Shown piece by piece: positions 52,373 through 63,906 of a stretch of 64,000 nucleotides of DNA. The translations under genes and the position numbers were made by a program. The notes below the pieces were generated by a model, which was not told where the DNA came from, did no database searches, and saw nothing but the letters and a program-made list of their open reading frames with translations. Position 1 is the first letter of the stretch. Each line of letters begins with the position of its first letter. The stretch covers positions 840,127-904,126 of the forward strand of contig NW_026516218.1 in the NCBI RefSeq assembly GCF_025602895.1, written 5' to 3'. Source of the DNA: Polychytrium aggregatum (Eukaryota; Chytridiomycota; Chytridiomycetes; Polychytriales).

Positions 52373-53163
52373 TGTTAGAGTCCGAAGGGGACTCAACGGC
52401 AAAAGAAGAAGTGAGCTCGAAGTGAGCTCAGGGAAGGCAAGGGTAAAGTCCGAAGTGGACTCGGAGAGGGAGCGAGGGAAGCAAAGATCCGTTCAAGATA
52501 AGACTAGTCTCGAAATGAGACGTGAGGAACACTCAGAGAATAAAGTAGAAGGCACTTTATTTAGTCCTATTTTGAACGCTGAGGTTCGACTACACATCGC
52601 GGGGGTCAGGCTATTTATAGACAAGTCCGGACTTGGCAGCGAAGGGCGGCCAAGGGAGGGAAAAGTGGGCGATCGAGCAGGGCGAAGGGGGCGATGCACG
52701 AACGAGGGCCGAGAAGGACCACCGAGACAGGCAGAGAACCAAAGCGAGGGAGGCGCAAGCAAAAGCGAAGCACCTGGCAGGAGAAACGTGCAAAGGCGAA
52801 GCAATGTGACTCAACGTCCAAGAAGCGGATTGGTCAAGTATAAGGTTGGGGCAAATGCATGCGAGATGAACAAGAGATCGGGGCGGTCAGGCAGGTCATG
52901 AGTCACCGGTGGTGGGACACATGACCGGCAGCCGAATTGCAACCAATCGCAGCAAGGCGCGTGCACAAACAAACCGGCGCGTGCGAAGAAGACAAAGGAA
53001 GCGGAGCAGCGCGGGGAAACGGAAGTGCGGAAGGAGCGGAAATGGCAGGCAAAAGGCGGAAAATTGGAGGGGAACTGCAAAGCTACACACAAACAAACAG
53101 AAAGGCAAAAGAACAGCCAAGTGTGCAGTCAAAGTGGAGAACAAGCAGAAGCTATCCCTAACA
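52373..53163 (-). repeat. A5 3' LTR (791 bp)
   Basis: Same subtype as the A4 LTR (TCCGAAGGGG). Confidence 0.9.
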
Positions 53164-53175
53164 TCATCCCCTTCC

Positions 53176-55500
53176 TTAGCGACGAACTCCGGGCGTCGCC
53201 TTCGGCTTTGAGGGATAGCGAAGGTGGAAGTCAGCAACAAGATCAGTGGCGTGGGAAACATTGGCAGCGGGCTCCCAAGACCGGTCAGTCTCGGAATAGT
53301 CCTTCCACTGAACCAAGTACTGTAAGCGACCACGGAAGAGCCGAGAATCGAGAACAGTCTCGACCTCAAACTCTTCCTGGGAGTCAACAAGAATGGGTGG
53401 AGGTTCGGGTTGGGTGAACTCGGGAACAATGTCCTTCGTTCGGGGTTCAAGGAGGGATACATGAAAGACGGGGTGGACTTTGAGTGTGGAAGGGAGTTTA
53501 AGTTCAAAGGCAACGGGGTTGATGCGGCGAAGAACTTTAAAGGGGCCAAGCTTTTTCTGATCAAGCTTGTTGGAGGGACGAAGGGTGCGGATGTGGCGAC
53601 GATCAAGAAAAACGAGGTCGCCAACGGAGATGTCGGGAGTGGGGAGACGGGATTTGTTGGCCTGCAAAGTGTAGGACTCTTGGGCAACCCGGAGGTTGGC
53701 CTTGAGATCCTCGAGAACGGTCTGAAGTCGGTCGACACGTTCTTCGGCAGAGGGCACAACAGAAGGATCACGGATGATGGAGGGATCAAAAATGGGGTGA
53801 TGGCCATGGACTGCAAAGAAGGGAGTCATGCCAGTGGAGGTGTTTTCCGAGTTGTTGTAAGTGAACTCGGCAAGGGGAAGGTGAAGGGTCCAGTCGTCTT
53901 GCAGGTAATTGCAATGGATACGCAAATACTGCTCGATGACCTGGTTGAGAACCTCGGTCGAACCGTCGGTCTCGGGGTGGAAGGCAGAAGAAAGGGAAAT
54001 CTTCGTCTTCAGAAGCTCATTGAAGCGCCTCCAGAAGGCCGAAGTAAACTGAGTTCCTCGGTCCGAAACAATAGACCGGGGACAACCATGCAAGCGGAAG
54101 ATGTGGGAGAGGAAGAGTTCGGCGGTTTGCTCGCCTGTAACCGTCTTCGTGGTGGGCACAAAGTGTGCTTGTTTGGACAGGCGGTCCTTAACCACGAAGA
54201 TGGAGTCAAAGCCGTTCGAAGGTGGGAGATCCGTGATGAAGTCCATCGACAGGTCCCACCAACGTTCGGAAGGAACGGGGAGAGGGTGAAGTAAACCATA
54301 AGGGGAGTGACGGGACGGCTTGGCTCGCTGGCACGCTTCACAATTAGCAATGAAGCGACGCACAGACTTACGAAGCCGGGGCCAGTGAAAGTCCCGGGAG
54401 ATGAGCTCAACGGTCTTGGCAAGACCAAAGTGACCAGCGGCAGCGGAGCAGTGACGTTGCTCAAACACTTTGAGCTGGAGCTCGGGGGAAGGGACAACGA
54501 TCAGGTCTTTAAAGTAAAGGAGACCGTCACGGAAGGAGTAATCGCCATCAAGACGTTTGGCGTTGAAGTCAGAAAGAAGGGAACAAGAAAGGGTGGCAGC
54601 TCGAATCTCGGAAAGAAAATCGGGGTTCGAGCCGATAACGGTGATGCTGTCGAGAGAAATAGACTCGAACAGCTGAAGGAAGTTGGTGGAGTGGAGGGAG
54701 TCACCAGGCTTTATCTCAAAGTCAGAACGGCGACTGAGAGCATCGGCTTTGGTGTTGAGGCGACCAGGGCGGTGGTAAATGCGAAAAGCAAAATCAGAAA
54801 GGAATTGGGCCCACCGGAACTGGCGGCGAGAAAGTTGGGAAGCGGAAGTGAACCGGGTGAGGTTCTGGTGATCAGAGAAAACAAGAGTGGGATGATCGGG
54901 GTCGGCAGCCATCAAGTAATGACGCCAGGCAGTAAAGGAATCGACAATAGCAAGGAGCTCTTTGTCGTGGGTGTCATAATTCACCTCGGCGGGACGGAAT
55001 TGCCGAGAGTGAAAAGCAACGGGGTGAAGAGCGCCGTCAGGGTCAAACTGGGAAAGGACGGCACCCAGAGCAAAGTCAGAAGCATCGGGCTCGATGACAG
55101 CGGGTTTGGAGAAATCAAAGTAACGAAGAATAGGTGCGGAAGTGAATGAACGTTTAAGAGAATCAAAAGCCTCTTGGGCCTCGGGAGACCAAGAGAAGGT
55201 GGAGGATTTGGTGGTGAGTGAAGTCAAAGGACGAGCAAGTGCGGAAAAGTCCTTGACGAAGCGGCGGTAAAAGTTTGCGAAACCAATAAAAACTTGGATG
55301 TCGCGAGCAGAAGAGGGAACAGGCCAAAGGGAAACGGCCTCGACCTTGGCAGGGTCCATTTTAATGCCATCGGCAGAAATGATCATGCCGAGAAAGTCAA
55401 CTTCAGAAAGGTCAAAAGAACACTTGGCCGGATTGACCTTAAGAGAGTGTTCACGAAGGCGAGAAAGAACAAGCTTAACATGCTCCTCATGCTCCAGGGG
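53176..55500 (-). pseudogene. pol: A5 Pol, C-terminal part (RT after YLDD to chromodomain)
   Basis: Open from EHEEHVKLVLSRL through RNase H, integrase and chromodomain to the stop at 53176. The N-terminal part continues at 61422, on the other side of B. Confidence 0.86.
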
Positions 55501-55885
55501 TGTGAGGACCACGACAAGCAACGACACTGGACGACCAGGTGCTTGGCGAACAACGATAAGCTATATTACGACTTATCAGATAACAACAAGTGTTGTTCGA
55601 ACTGAAGATACAAAATGGGTGCAAGAAAGGAGGGGCTTTATAGCCAAGAGGGAAACCGAAGGGCGAAAGTGGGCGAGAAGGGTGGAGCGACAAACGAGGG
55701 ACGAGAAGGGGGTGCGAGGGAGGCGGAGCATCCAGCGAGAGGGGCGAAGCACAGCGCAGTCGGAGGCGAAGTAAGAGTCATCGGCGCCAGCCAATCAGGG
55801 AATACACGCCAAGACAAACAAACATGACTCACGGTGCATCACGCGCAGCAGTCCACACGTGTTCCCAACGTGCATGATCATCACA
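55501..55885 (-). repeat. B 3' LTR (385 bp)
   Basis: Ends TGTGA...TCACA. Confidence 0.92.
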
Positions 55886-55898
55886 TCATCCCCTCCCC
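55886..55898 (-). promoter_or_regulatory. B polypurine tract
   Basis: GGGGAGGGGATGA on the minus strand abuts the 3' LTR and overlaps the pol stop. Confidence 0.7.
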
Positions 55899-58800
55899 AA
55901 ACTACGGCCACTCCTACGAACAATAAGTCCAGGCTTGTCGGGGTACCGGCGGTGGAAGTCGGCTATCTTGTCGGGAGCGTTAACGTAGTTGGCGGGCTCC
56001 CAGCTGCGATGATCAGTCGAGTAGCCCTTCCAATCAACGAAATAGCTCAACTTACCGCGGACCAGCTTGGAGTCGAGGATCTCCTGAACTTCATACTCCA
56101 AGTGGTCGTCGACGCGGACTGGCGGAGGAGGGTCTTGGATGCGGCCGGGGAGGGTGTTCGACTTGTGGGGCTCGAGGAGGGAGACATGGAACACCGGATG
56201 GATCTTGAGATCCTTGGGAAGGTCGAGGCGGAAGGCGAGGGAACCGATGGCTTCGACGATCTTGTAGGGTCCGATGCGCTGGTAGTCCAACTTCTTGCTT
56301 GGACGGGTGGTCTTGATGTTGCGTGTTAGGACCCAGACTTGATCGCCAGGAGCGAACTTGGGAGCGTCGGACTTGTGGGCATCCGCAAAGCGCTTGTAGT
56401 CCGCCTTGGCCTTCTCGAGGTTCTCCTTCAGCAACGCCAAGTTGTGCTGAAGGTGTTCGACTCGGTCGGTCGCGGAGGGGACATCGAGACTGGAAGGAAG
56501 GACCGGAGACTCGAATCGAGGGTTGAAGCCGTAAGTCGCCAGGAACGGGGAGGCCTTGGTCGAGGTGTGCTCGAGGTTGTTGTATGAGAACTCGGCGAGC
56601 GGGAGCAGCATCGCCCAGTCATCCTGCTGGTACGAGGTGTAGCAGCGGAGATGCTGGTTGATGACTTGGTTGACCCGCTCAGTCTGTCCATCGGTTTGGG
56701 GATGGAACGCCGTGGACAGACTGGTCTTGATGCCGAGTTCCGAGCACAGGGCCTGCCAGAACCGCGAGGTGAACTGGCTTCCTCGGTCCGAGACGATGTT
56801 GTCCGGGAGACCGTGGAGGCGGAAGATGTTGTCGAGGAACAGCGACGCTGTTTCCTCGGCACTTGGGAGGGACCGACAGGGAAGGAAGTGGGCCATCTTG
56901 GTCAGGCTATCGACGACGACAAAGATGCAAGTCTTGCCGTTGGACTCGGGGAGGTCGGTGATAAAGTCCATCGTCACCAGAGACCAGGGTCGCGATGCCG
57001 TCGGGAGGGGCTGCAAGTATCCAAACGGCTTATGTCGAGGGACTTTCGAGCGTGCACAAGTGTCGCACGTCGAGACATAAGCCTGGACATCCTTGCGGAT
57101 CGAGGGCCACCAGAACTGCCTCGAGATCAGTGCTCGGGTCCGCCGAATGCCAGGATGTCCAACAGCGACAGGGTCGTGGCATGACTTGAGGACGGGGACT
57201 CGACACGACTCTGGCACAACGATCTTGTCCATGAAGGTGAGGAGATCATCCTTCAGGACATACTTGGGATCGTTGCGGAGCTGGTCCAGGGACGGGTCCT
57301 TTGGTTGCTCCTCGGCAATGAGCTTGAGCAAGTCCACAGGGCGAGTGGAACTTGCATCCGAGGAGCGACGGACGGCACAGGCGAACGCCGAAGGTGGCAG
57401 CAACGGGGGAGGCTCCTTGGACACAGGTGCGGACGGAGGGACGTAGTCCGGGCGGCGGGAGAGAGCGTCGGCCTTGCCGTTCTTTGGACCGGGGAGGTAT
57501 TGAATCCGGAGGTCGAACCGAGACAGGAACTGCGACCACCGGGCGTGTCGCTGGTTGAGGATGCGGGCCGACGCCAGGTATTCCAAGTTCTTGTGGTCGG
57601 TAAGGACTTGGACTGGGTGTTGGGCGCCTTCGAGGTAGTGTCGCCAGACCTCGAATGCCTCCTTGATGGCCAAGAGCTCCTTCTCATAGATGCTGTAGTT
57701 GCGTTCAGCATCCATGAGCGTGCGGGAGTGAAAGGAGCACGGGTGCAGGTGGCCATCGGAGCCGCGCTGGGACAGGACGCATCCGATCGCAAAGTCTGAG
57801 GCATCAGACTCCACGACAAAGGGCTTGGATGGGTCGGGGTGCGCAAGGACGGGCTCGGAGACGAAGGCTTCCTTGAGGGACTGGAAAGCCTTGTGGGCGT
57901 CGGGGGACCAGCGGAAGACCTGGGACTTCTTGAACAGGAGCGTGAGCGGACCGGCGATCTTGGCATATCCGTCAATGAAGCGACGGTAAAAGTTCGAGAA
58001 CCCAATGAAGGAGCGAAGGTCGGAGACATTGCGGGGGACGGGCCAGTCGACAATGGCGGAGAGCTTTGCTCGTTCCATCTCGATACCCTTGGGCGAGATG
58101 ACGTAGCCGAGGAACGAGACCTTGTCCTTGGAGAACTCGCACTTCTCCAGCTTGCAGTACAACTTTGCAGCCTGGAGCTTGGCCAGGACCTGCTTGACGT
58201 GATTTGCATGCTGAGTGGGGTCAGCGCTGTAAATCAAGATGTCGTCAAGGTAGGCAATCGCAAAGTTGTCCAGCTCCTCACGAAGGACATCGTTGATGAA
58301 GTGCTGGAAGGTGGCCGGAGCATTGGTGAGTCCAAAGGGCATCACCAAGTACTCGAACTGGCCGTAACGAGTGCGGAAGGCCGTCTTCCACTCGTCGCCT
58401 GCGCGGATACGCAGCAGGTTGTAGGCCCCGCGGAGGTCCAGCTTCGTGAACACCTTCGCGTCCCGGACTCGGTCCAGCATCTCGTTGATCAACGGTAAGG
58501 GATAACGATTCTTGACCGTGATCGTGTTCAATGCGCGATAGTCCACGCAGAGACGCAGAGAGCCGTCCTTCTTCTTGACGAAGAGGATCGGGGAACCGGC
58601 GGGAGAGGACGAAGGACGGATGAACCCTTTGACGAGGTTGTCGTCGAGGTATTCACGAAGGGCCTTGAGTTCGGGCTCTGACAGGGAGTAGAGTGGTCCG
58701 AACTTGGGGGTCTTGCCGGGCTCCAGGTCGATCGGGCAGTCGTACGTCCGGTGCGGGGGCAACGAGTCGGCTTCCTGCTTCGAGAAGACTGAGCCAAACG

Positions 58801-59947
58801 ACTTGTACTCCTCTGGGATCGACGTCGAGAGGGGCGTCGGATCCGGATCGGTGGCAGGAAGGACGAGGACTTGGAACACAGTCAGGGGGTCGGGGCTAGA
58901 CTGTGTGTCGAGGACGGACTGCTCCAACGACTTGTACCTGATCGCTTGGACACGGACAGGAGCGGGGCTGGGAGCAACGGGACCGGGGAGACCAGGACGG
59001 ACGGAGACGAGACCGGAGGGACCAGGACGAGCAGCACAGGAACAGGGCACCTCACTCGGAACACAATCAGAATAACGTTGAGCGATCACTTTATTCTGAT
59101 CATCTTCGCGAGTACAAACGGTGCGAGGCGAAGAAGCGAGCACCACAGTGGTGTCGGTAGAGGCACGAGGGAAAACATTGGGTGTGTCGCCAACAAGAGG
59201 AAGGGGAGAAGGAGAAACGGAAGAAACGGAAGGGAGGGAAGAGGCATCCACAACCTTGAGGATGTGGTTTGCAGGACGGGGAAGGCAAAGGAGTCCACGA
59301 GCCCAGTGGAACCTGGGTTCGATGGACTGCAGCCAGGGATAGCCAAGGATAACAGGTTGGTGGGGAGACTTAATGACATCAAAGGAAAGGTGTTGAGTGT
59401 AGTCCCCAAGAACAATCTTGAGGGGTTCCGTCTCAAAAGTGATGGGGCCGGAAGAAAGTGGCTGGCCATCGACACCTTGGACAGGGAGGGGAGTGGATTT
59501 GGAAACGAGGGGGACCGAGAAGCGGTCAACAAAGCTCTCGTCGATGAAGTTGCCGGAGGCACCAGAATCGACGAGAAGTTGGCAAGAGAGGGAGCGACCA
59601 GAAGGGAGAACAAGAGAAGCGGAAAAAACGGGAGAAGACGAAGAAATCGACGAGACGCACGAAGAAGGCTCGGAGCAGAGATCAGTGTCGGCAGCATGGT
59701 TCGAGCAGATGACCAAGTTCGCAGGTGGTGTGGAGATCGGGAGCTCTGTCAAAGACATCTGGGAGCCAGATGTGCCCTTAGAAGAGGCGGGTTTGACAGA
59801 GTGCGATCCACCACCGACTACATTGATCATTCCACACATAGCCATGCGTTCGACACTTACCTCATGCTCCTTACCATCGACGCTTGCTTCTGGAGGAAGG
59901 GGAGACGGCTCCAGATCTAAGCCTCCACTTAGATCTGGGCCTGGTCG
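55886..59947 (-). CDS. pol: B Pol (protease, RT, RNase H, integrase, chromodomain)
   Basis: About 1,350 codons in the -1 frame after the slippery site; the first ATG in frame is at 59845. Protease with the normal active site LLVDSGASGNF; reverse transcriptase FAIAYLDDILIYS; RNase H VESDASDFAIGCVLSQ; integrase zinc region (HPGIRRTR...CDTCARSK) and catalytic core (MDFITDLPES, SDRGSQFTSRF, PQTDGQTE); chromodomain (LSYFVDWKGYSTDHRSWEP). The stop TGA (55886-55888) is the last codon before the LTR and is part of the purine tract. No frameshift is seen, in contrast to the A copies. Confidence 0.9.
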   Translation of the reverse strand, partial: RPGPDLSGGLDLEPSPLPPEASVDGKEHEVSVERMAMCGMINVVGGGSHSVKPASSKGTSGSQMSLTELPISTPPANLVICSNHAADTDLCSEPSSCVSSISSSSPVFSASLVLPSGRSLSCQLLVDSGASGNFIDESFVDRFSVPLVSKSTPLPVQGVDGQPLSSGPITFETEPLKIVLGDYTQHLSFDVIKSPHQPVILGYPWLQSIEPRFHWARGLLCLPRPANHILKVVDASSLPSVSSVSPSPLPLVGDTPNVFPRASTDTTVVLASSPRTVCTREDDQNKVIAQRYSDCVPSEVPCSCAARPGPSGLVSVRPGLPGPVAPSPAPVRVQAIRYKSLEQSVLDTQSSPDPLTVFQVLVLPATDPDPTPLSTSIPEEYKSFGSVFSKQEADSLPPHRTYDCPIDLEPGKTPKFGPLYSLSEPELKALREYLDDNLVKGFIRPSSSPAGSPILFVKKKDGSLRLCVDYRALNTITVKNRYPLPLINEMLDRVRDAKVFTKLDLRGAYNLLRIRAGDEWKTAFRTRYGQFEYLVMPFGLTNAPATFQHFINDVLREELDNFAIAYLDDILIYSADPTQHANHVKQVLAKLQAAKLYCKLEKCEFSKDKVSFLGYVISPKGIEMERAKLSAIVDWPVPRNVSDLRSFIGFSNFYRRFIDGYAKIAGPLTLLFKKSQVFRWSPDAHKAFQSLKEAFVSEPVLAHPDPSKPFVVESDASDFAIGCVLSQRGSDGHLHPCSFHSRTLMDAERNYSIYEKELLAIKEAFEVWRHYLEGAQHPVQVLTDHKNLEYLASARILNQRHARWSQFLSRFDLRIQYLPGPKNGKADALSRRPDYVPPSAPVSKEPPPLLPPSAFACAVRRSSDASSTRPVDLLKLIAEEQPKDPSLDQLRNDPKYVLKDDLLTFMDKIVVPESCRVPVLKSCHDPVAVGHPGIRRTRALISRQFWWPSIRKDVQAYVSTCDTCARSKVPRHKPFGYLQPLPTASRPWSLVTMDFITDLPESNGKTCIFVVVDSLTKMAHFLPCRSLPSAEETASLFLDNIFRLHGLPDNIVSDRGSQFTSRFWQALCSELGIKTSLSTAFHPQTDGQTERVNQVINQHLRCYTSYQQDDWAMLLPLAEFSYNNLEHTSTKASPFLATYGFNPRFESPVLPSSLDVPSATDRVEHLQHNLALLKENLEKAKADYKRFADAHKSDAPKFAPGDQVWVLTRNIKTTRPSKKLDYQRIGPYKIVEAIGSLAFRLDLPKDLKIHPVFHVSLLEPHKSNTLPGRIQDPPPPVRVDDHLEYEVQEILDSKLVRGKLSYFVDWKGYSTDHRSWEPANYVNAPDKIADFHRRYPDKPGLIVRRSGRSLGRG

Positions 59948-59953
59948 TTTCCC
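59911..59953 (-). promoter_or_regulatory. B gag-pol -1 frameshift signal
   Basis: Minus strand: slippery GGGAAAC (59953-59947) in phase G GGA AAC, 8-nt spacer, then an 11-bp perfect hairpin CCAGATCTAAG / CTTAGATCTGG with a 6-nt loop. The gag stop TAA is in the 5' arm. Confidence 0.75.
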
Positions 59954-60912
59954 GACTCGAAGTGTTCCTCCTCACCATCATCGTAGACGATGGTTCGGAC
60001 AACCTTCGAACGGGGACGGGAGCCGGGAGCCTGAGGACGGGAGCCGGGGAAGCGGGAACCAGAGGCGGGAGCACGGGAGCCGGACTTGAGGGGGCAGGAC
60101 TTGGCGACGTGGCCGGGCTTGCCACAGCGGAAGCAGAGGCGCTCCTGGAAGCGGCGGTTCTTCTCCTCGGGGGTCAGGCGGCTGACGACGGCGGCGTCGA
60201 TCTGCATCGGCTCGGAGTAGAGAACCGGAGGCTCCTGGGCGGGCGGCTGGAAGGACGGGGTGCGGGAGTTGAAGGCCTGGGTGCCGAAGGAAACAGGGCC
60301 AGTGTTTCGGAGCTCGTTGTTGAGCTCGATGATGCGTGCATCGATCTTGAGGCAACGCTCGACGAACGGGACCAAGCGGAGAGGGAGAGGGTCGATGAAG
60401 GAGAGGCGCTGCTTGATCTCCCTCGACAGGCCACGGCGGAAGGCGGAGATCTTGGCTTCGTCGTTCCAGGGAAGGTCGGCGGCAACGCGGAGGAACTCTG
60501 AGGCATAATCCATGCACGAGCGGTTGCCCTGTGCCATGGAGGAAAGGAGCAGCTCGGCAGTGTGGGTGCGGTCGGGATCGTCAAACGCTTGGCGAAAGCG
60601 TTCCATGAACGAGTCGAACGAGTGCAGGATTTGATCGTTCGATTCGATCAAGGGAGTCGCCCACTGGAGGGCCGGACCAGTGAGCAAACTCAAGACGTAA
60701 CCCACCTTGACTTGCTCGGACGGGAACCTGGATGCCTGGAGCATCATGAGCAGGCGGCACTGGTTGACGAAGGGGCGGAACTTTGACCTGGTGCCGTCGA
60801 ACTTGTCCGGGGTCGGCATGTGCGGGAGCTGCGGGGCGGCGGAAGAGTGTGTGGTCCGGAGGAGGACCAGTTCCTCCTGGAGGGCAACGATTTGGGCCTG
60901 GAGTTGGTCCAT
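59929..60912 (-). CDS. gag: B Gag
   Basis: A 327-aa protein from the ATG at 60912 (MDQLQAQIVALQEEL), with an N-terminal coiled coil, a capsid core (FDGTRSKFRPFVNQC, LLTGPALQWA, FMERFRQAFDD) and a classical zinc knuckle CFRCGKPGHVAKSC of the CX2CX4HX4C type, followed by an Arg/Ser/Pro tail and an acidic end. The frame is intact. The stop lies in the frameshift hairpin. Confidence 0.9.
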   Translation of the reverse strand: MDQLQAQIVALQEELVLLRTTHSSAAPQLPHMPTPDKFDGTRSKFRPFVNQCRLLMMLQASRFPSEQVKVGYVLSLLTGPALQWATPLIESNDQILHSFDSFMERFRQAFDDPDRTHTAELLLSSMAQGNRSCMDYASEFLRVAADLPWNDEAKISAFRRGLSREIKQRLSFIDPLPLRLVPFVERCLKIDARIIELNNELRNTGPVSFGTQAFNSRTPSFQPPAQEPPVLYSEPMQIDAAVVSRLTPEEKNRRFQERLCFRCGKPGHVAKSCPLKSGSRAPASGSRFPGSRPQAPGSRPRSKVVRTIVYDDGEEEHFESGNDQAQI

Positions 60913-61018
60913 GTGGGATATGGGGGCGGGGGGGAGAGTGCAGGGAAGACAACAGAGAATAGAAGGATGAGGGCAGCAACGAAGCCTCAGCCAAGCAGGT
61001 GGTCAGACAGAGAGAGGG

Positions 61019-61029
61019 AGTTCGAACAA
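61019..61029 (-). promoter_or_regulatory. B primer-binding site (self-priming)
   Basis: On the minus strand TTGTTCGAACT begins 2 nt after the 5' LTR and is exactly complementary to AGTTCGAACAA at the predicted RNA start (61134-61124). Confidence 0.72.
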
Positions 61030-61123
61030 TATGTGAGGACCACGACAAGCAACGACACTGGACGACCAGGTGCTTGGCGAACAACGATAAGCTATATTAC
61101 GACTTATCAGATAACAACAAGTG

Positions 61124-61134
61124 TTGTTCGAACT
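61124..61134 (-). promoter_or_regulatory. B predicted RNA 5' end / self-primer
   Basis: AGTTCGAACAA on the minus strand, 39 bp downstream of the TATA box, the same distance as in A2. Confidence 0.7.
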
Positions 61135-61166
61135 GAAGATACAAAATGGGTGCAAGAAAGGAGGGG

Positions 61167-61173
61167 CTTTATA
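61167..61173 (-). promoter_or_regulatory. B LTR TATA box
   Basis: TATAAAG on the minus strand. Confidence 0.65.
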
Positions 61174-61421
61174 GCCAAGAGGGAAACCGAAGGGCGAAAG
61201 TGGGCGAGAAGGGTGGAGCGACAAACGAGGGACGAGAAGGGGGTGCGAGGGAGGCGGAGCATCCAGCGAGAGGGGCGAAGCACAGCGCAGTCGGAGGCGA
61301 AGTAAGAGTCATCGGCGCCAGCCAATCAGGGAATACACGCCAAGACAAACAAACATGACTCACGGTGCATCACGCGCAGCAGTCCACACGTGTTCCCAAC
61401 GTGCATGATCATCACAAGGGG

Positions 61422-62912
61422 ATCTTTTGAGAAGATCAGGATGTCGTCAAGATAAATGACAACACAGACACCAAGGAGGTCCGAGAAGATGTCGTTCATA
61501 AAAAACTGAAAAGCAGCGGGGGCATTCGAAAGACCAAAGGGGATAACATTGTACTCGTAAGAGCCAGATTTGCAAACAAAAGCAGTCTTCCACTCATCGC
61601 CCTTCTTGACACGAACCAAGTGGTAAGCATCAGGAAGGTCAAGGTGTGAGAAGACGCGGGCAGAAGAAAGTTTATCCAGAAGATCCTGGAAGAGGGGAAG
61701 AGGGTAGCGGTTCTTCTTCGTGATGGCATTGAGGCCCCGGTAGTCGACGCAAAGGCGAAGACCACCATTGGGCTTCTTCACGAAGAAGCAGGGAGCACCA
61801 ACGGGAGAAGAGGATTTGGAGATCCAACCACGTGCGAGGGCGTTGGTCAGATACTCCGAAAGAGCAGATTCCTCGGCCGGGGACAAAGGATAGACTTTCC
61901 CCGGCTTTGGCAAACGAGGTTCCTTTCCATCCTCGGTCCGTACAAACTCAATAGACAAGTCATACGGACGGTGAGGAGGCAAGGAAGAAGGAGGGTCAGA
62001 CTTGAGGCTGAAAACGTCGCCAAACTCATTGTATTTGAGCGGGACACCTCGAGAGTCAACAGGGGTGCCAGACTCGGCATACACCTTCGTCGTGAGCACG
62101 GACCTTATCGACACCGTAGGATACGTCTCCGGCGAAGGAGGACGGATATCCATTTGGGCAGCGAAAATGTCGAGCTTGTCTTCCCGTGCAAGACGGAGAA
62201 GACTCGCCGCATTAACGAGCTCAATGTCGGGCGAAGATAAAGCCGTTGGCTCTTCAGAAAGCGAAGCAGAGTCAAGGCGGGAAGAAAGGGAAGGCGAAGT
62301 GCCAAAGGAGGGAACCGGTGTAAGGGAAGGACCGGAGGGAGGAGTCAAAGGCGAAGTGCCCGAAGGGGGAGGCGAATAGCCGGAAGGGGACGAAGTGTCC
62401 AAGGAGGAAGCAGAGACATCCGCGAGGATGTGTCCATCAGCAAGGCAAGAGGGATCGGAGAACGAAAGGGAGAGGGACTTCCAATTGACAACTGGATTAT
62501 GCAAGCGCATCCAGGGAAGACCAAGAGTGATGGGAGTGGTGGAGAGTCGAGTCACAAGAAAAGAAATCGACTCGGTGTGGGAACCAATGGTCAACGTCAC
62601 AGGAACGGTTTGGAAACGAATGAAACCGGCCGAAGAACCATCAGCAAGGGAAACGGAGTAGGGAGTAGAAAGAGGGATAAGAGAGAGTTTATGGAGATCC
62701 GCAAAGGCAGGATCAATGAGGGCAAGAGCGGTGCATCCATCATCAATAAAGACAGAAAGGGAGATGGAGACCGGGCCAGAAAGACTCATGACGACAAGGG
62801 TGGCCGGAAGAAGAAGCTTATCGTCCGATAATGACGAGTCAGAGGGGGAAGATGTTCGTATCGCCGAACAGACCACCTCGCTTACTTGCGAGGTGCTGCT
62901 CGGCTGTGGGCA
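61422..62912 (-). pseudogene. pol: A5 Pol, N-terminal part (protease to RT palm)
   Basis: Open from the frameshift site (GGGAAAT, 62918-62912) through the DDG protease block (FIDDGCTALALID) and reverse transcriptase to IYLDDILIFSKDP, where B is inserted. Confidence 0.86.
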
Positions 62913-63836
62913 TTTCCCGAGTTCCGTTTGACCAGAACCGGGCACTGCTGAACATCGCGACTGCCGGGACAAGACTTTTCCCCGCAGTACAGGCAGAGAC
63001 CCTGCTCACGACGTCGCTTTTTCTCGACGTCGGAGAGCTTAGCAGGGCGGACCGAGACAGAGTCAAGGTCCATGGGAGTGGGTGCAGAAGAGGAGGAAGA
63101 AGAAACATGCGCGGGAGAATGGTGGTGATGGGGAGCAGAGCGAGAAGAAGGAGGAGGAGGTTGGGAACGGGAGGAGATCTTGAGACGATGGAGGGCATCG
63201 TCGTACTCGACCGCTGCCTTGATCAACTCAGGCAGGGAAGCGGGAGCGGGGCGGAGACCGATGAGGTGGAACTTGACCTCAGACTTCAAACCCTCCTTGA
63301 AGAAGTGCATCTGGTGGGTTCATCAGTCTGGACGCGGGCGGCGAGCTGGACGAAGCGGGTGGCGAAGGCTTGGCAGGACTTGAGCTGGACCAAGCGCTTG
63401 AGGTCGTTCAAGGCCTTATCTTGCGAGGGAGGCCGTGTCCTCACCGAAGGTCGACTTGAGGGCAACTTCAAAATCCGCGAAGGAAGCCGGGAAGCGGTTG
63501 GCCATGTAGAAGGCGGCCTCGTACCACTTGAAGGCTTCACCGCGGAGGAAGGAGGTGGCGTACAGGACCTTCTGGCGCTCGGGCGCGAAGAAGGCAGGAT
63601 CGCGAGGAAAACCAGGTGGCACTGGGCGAGGAAGGCCGTCGTTTCATCGCGGGAACCTAGGAACTCCTTGGGCTTGTTGACCTGGTAGAACCTGGCGGGG
63701 AGCGGCGGCGGGAGCTTGCAGATCTTGGATCTGACGATGGAGAGCAGCGTTCTGGGTCATGAGGGCGTTTCATACGCTCCTCCATGCGCGCCAGATACGC
63801 GTTGAGGTCTGCAGGGGGTGCAGCAGGCTCAGCCAT
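62882..63836 (-). pseudogene. gag: A5 Gag, frameshifted
   Basis: Starts at the ATG at 63836. At least five single-base indels between 63300 and 63780 break the frame; the knuckle and linker are intact. Confidence 0.8.
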
Positions 63837-63906
63837 CGGATCGACGAGGGAAAGAGAGGCGAAAGAAGAAGAAAGGCCGGGAAGCCAAGAGGGAGCGTTC
63901 AAATGA

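Larger units (their letters stand above)
55501..61416 (-). mobile_element. B: complete Ty3 chromovirus with intact gag and pol, nested in A5
   Basis: A 5,916-bp element with two 385-bp LTRs (55501-55885 and 61032-61416) that read identically. The target duplication is AGGGG (55496-55500 and 61417-61421), in the middle of A5 pol. Self-primer site, gag, frameshift signal, pol and purine tract are all intact, so this copy may be able to move. Confidence 0.92.
61032..61416 (-). repeat. B 5' LTR (385 bp)
   Basis: Same length and, as far as read, the same sequence as the 3' LTR. Confidence 0.92.
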
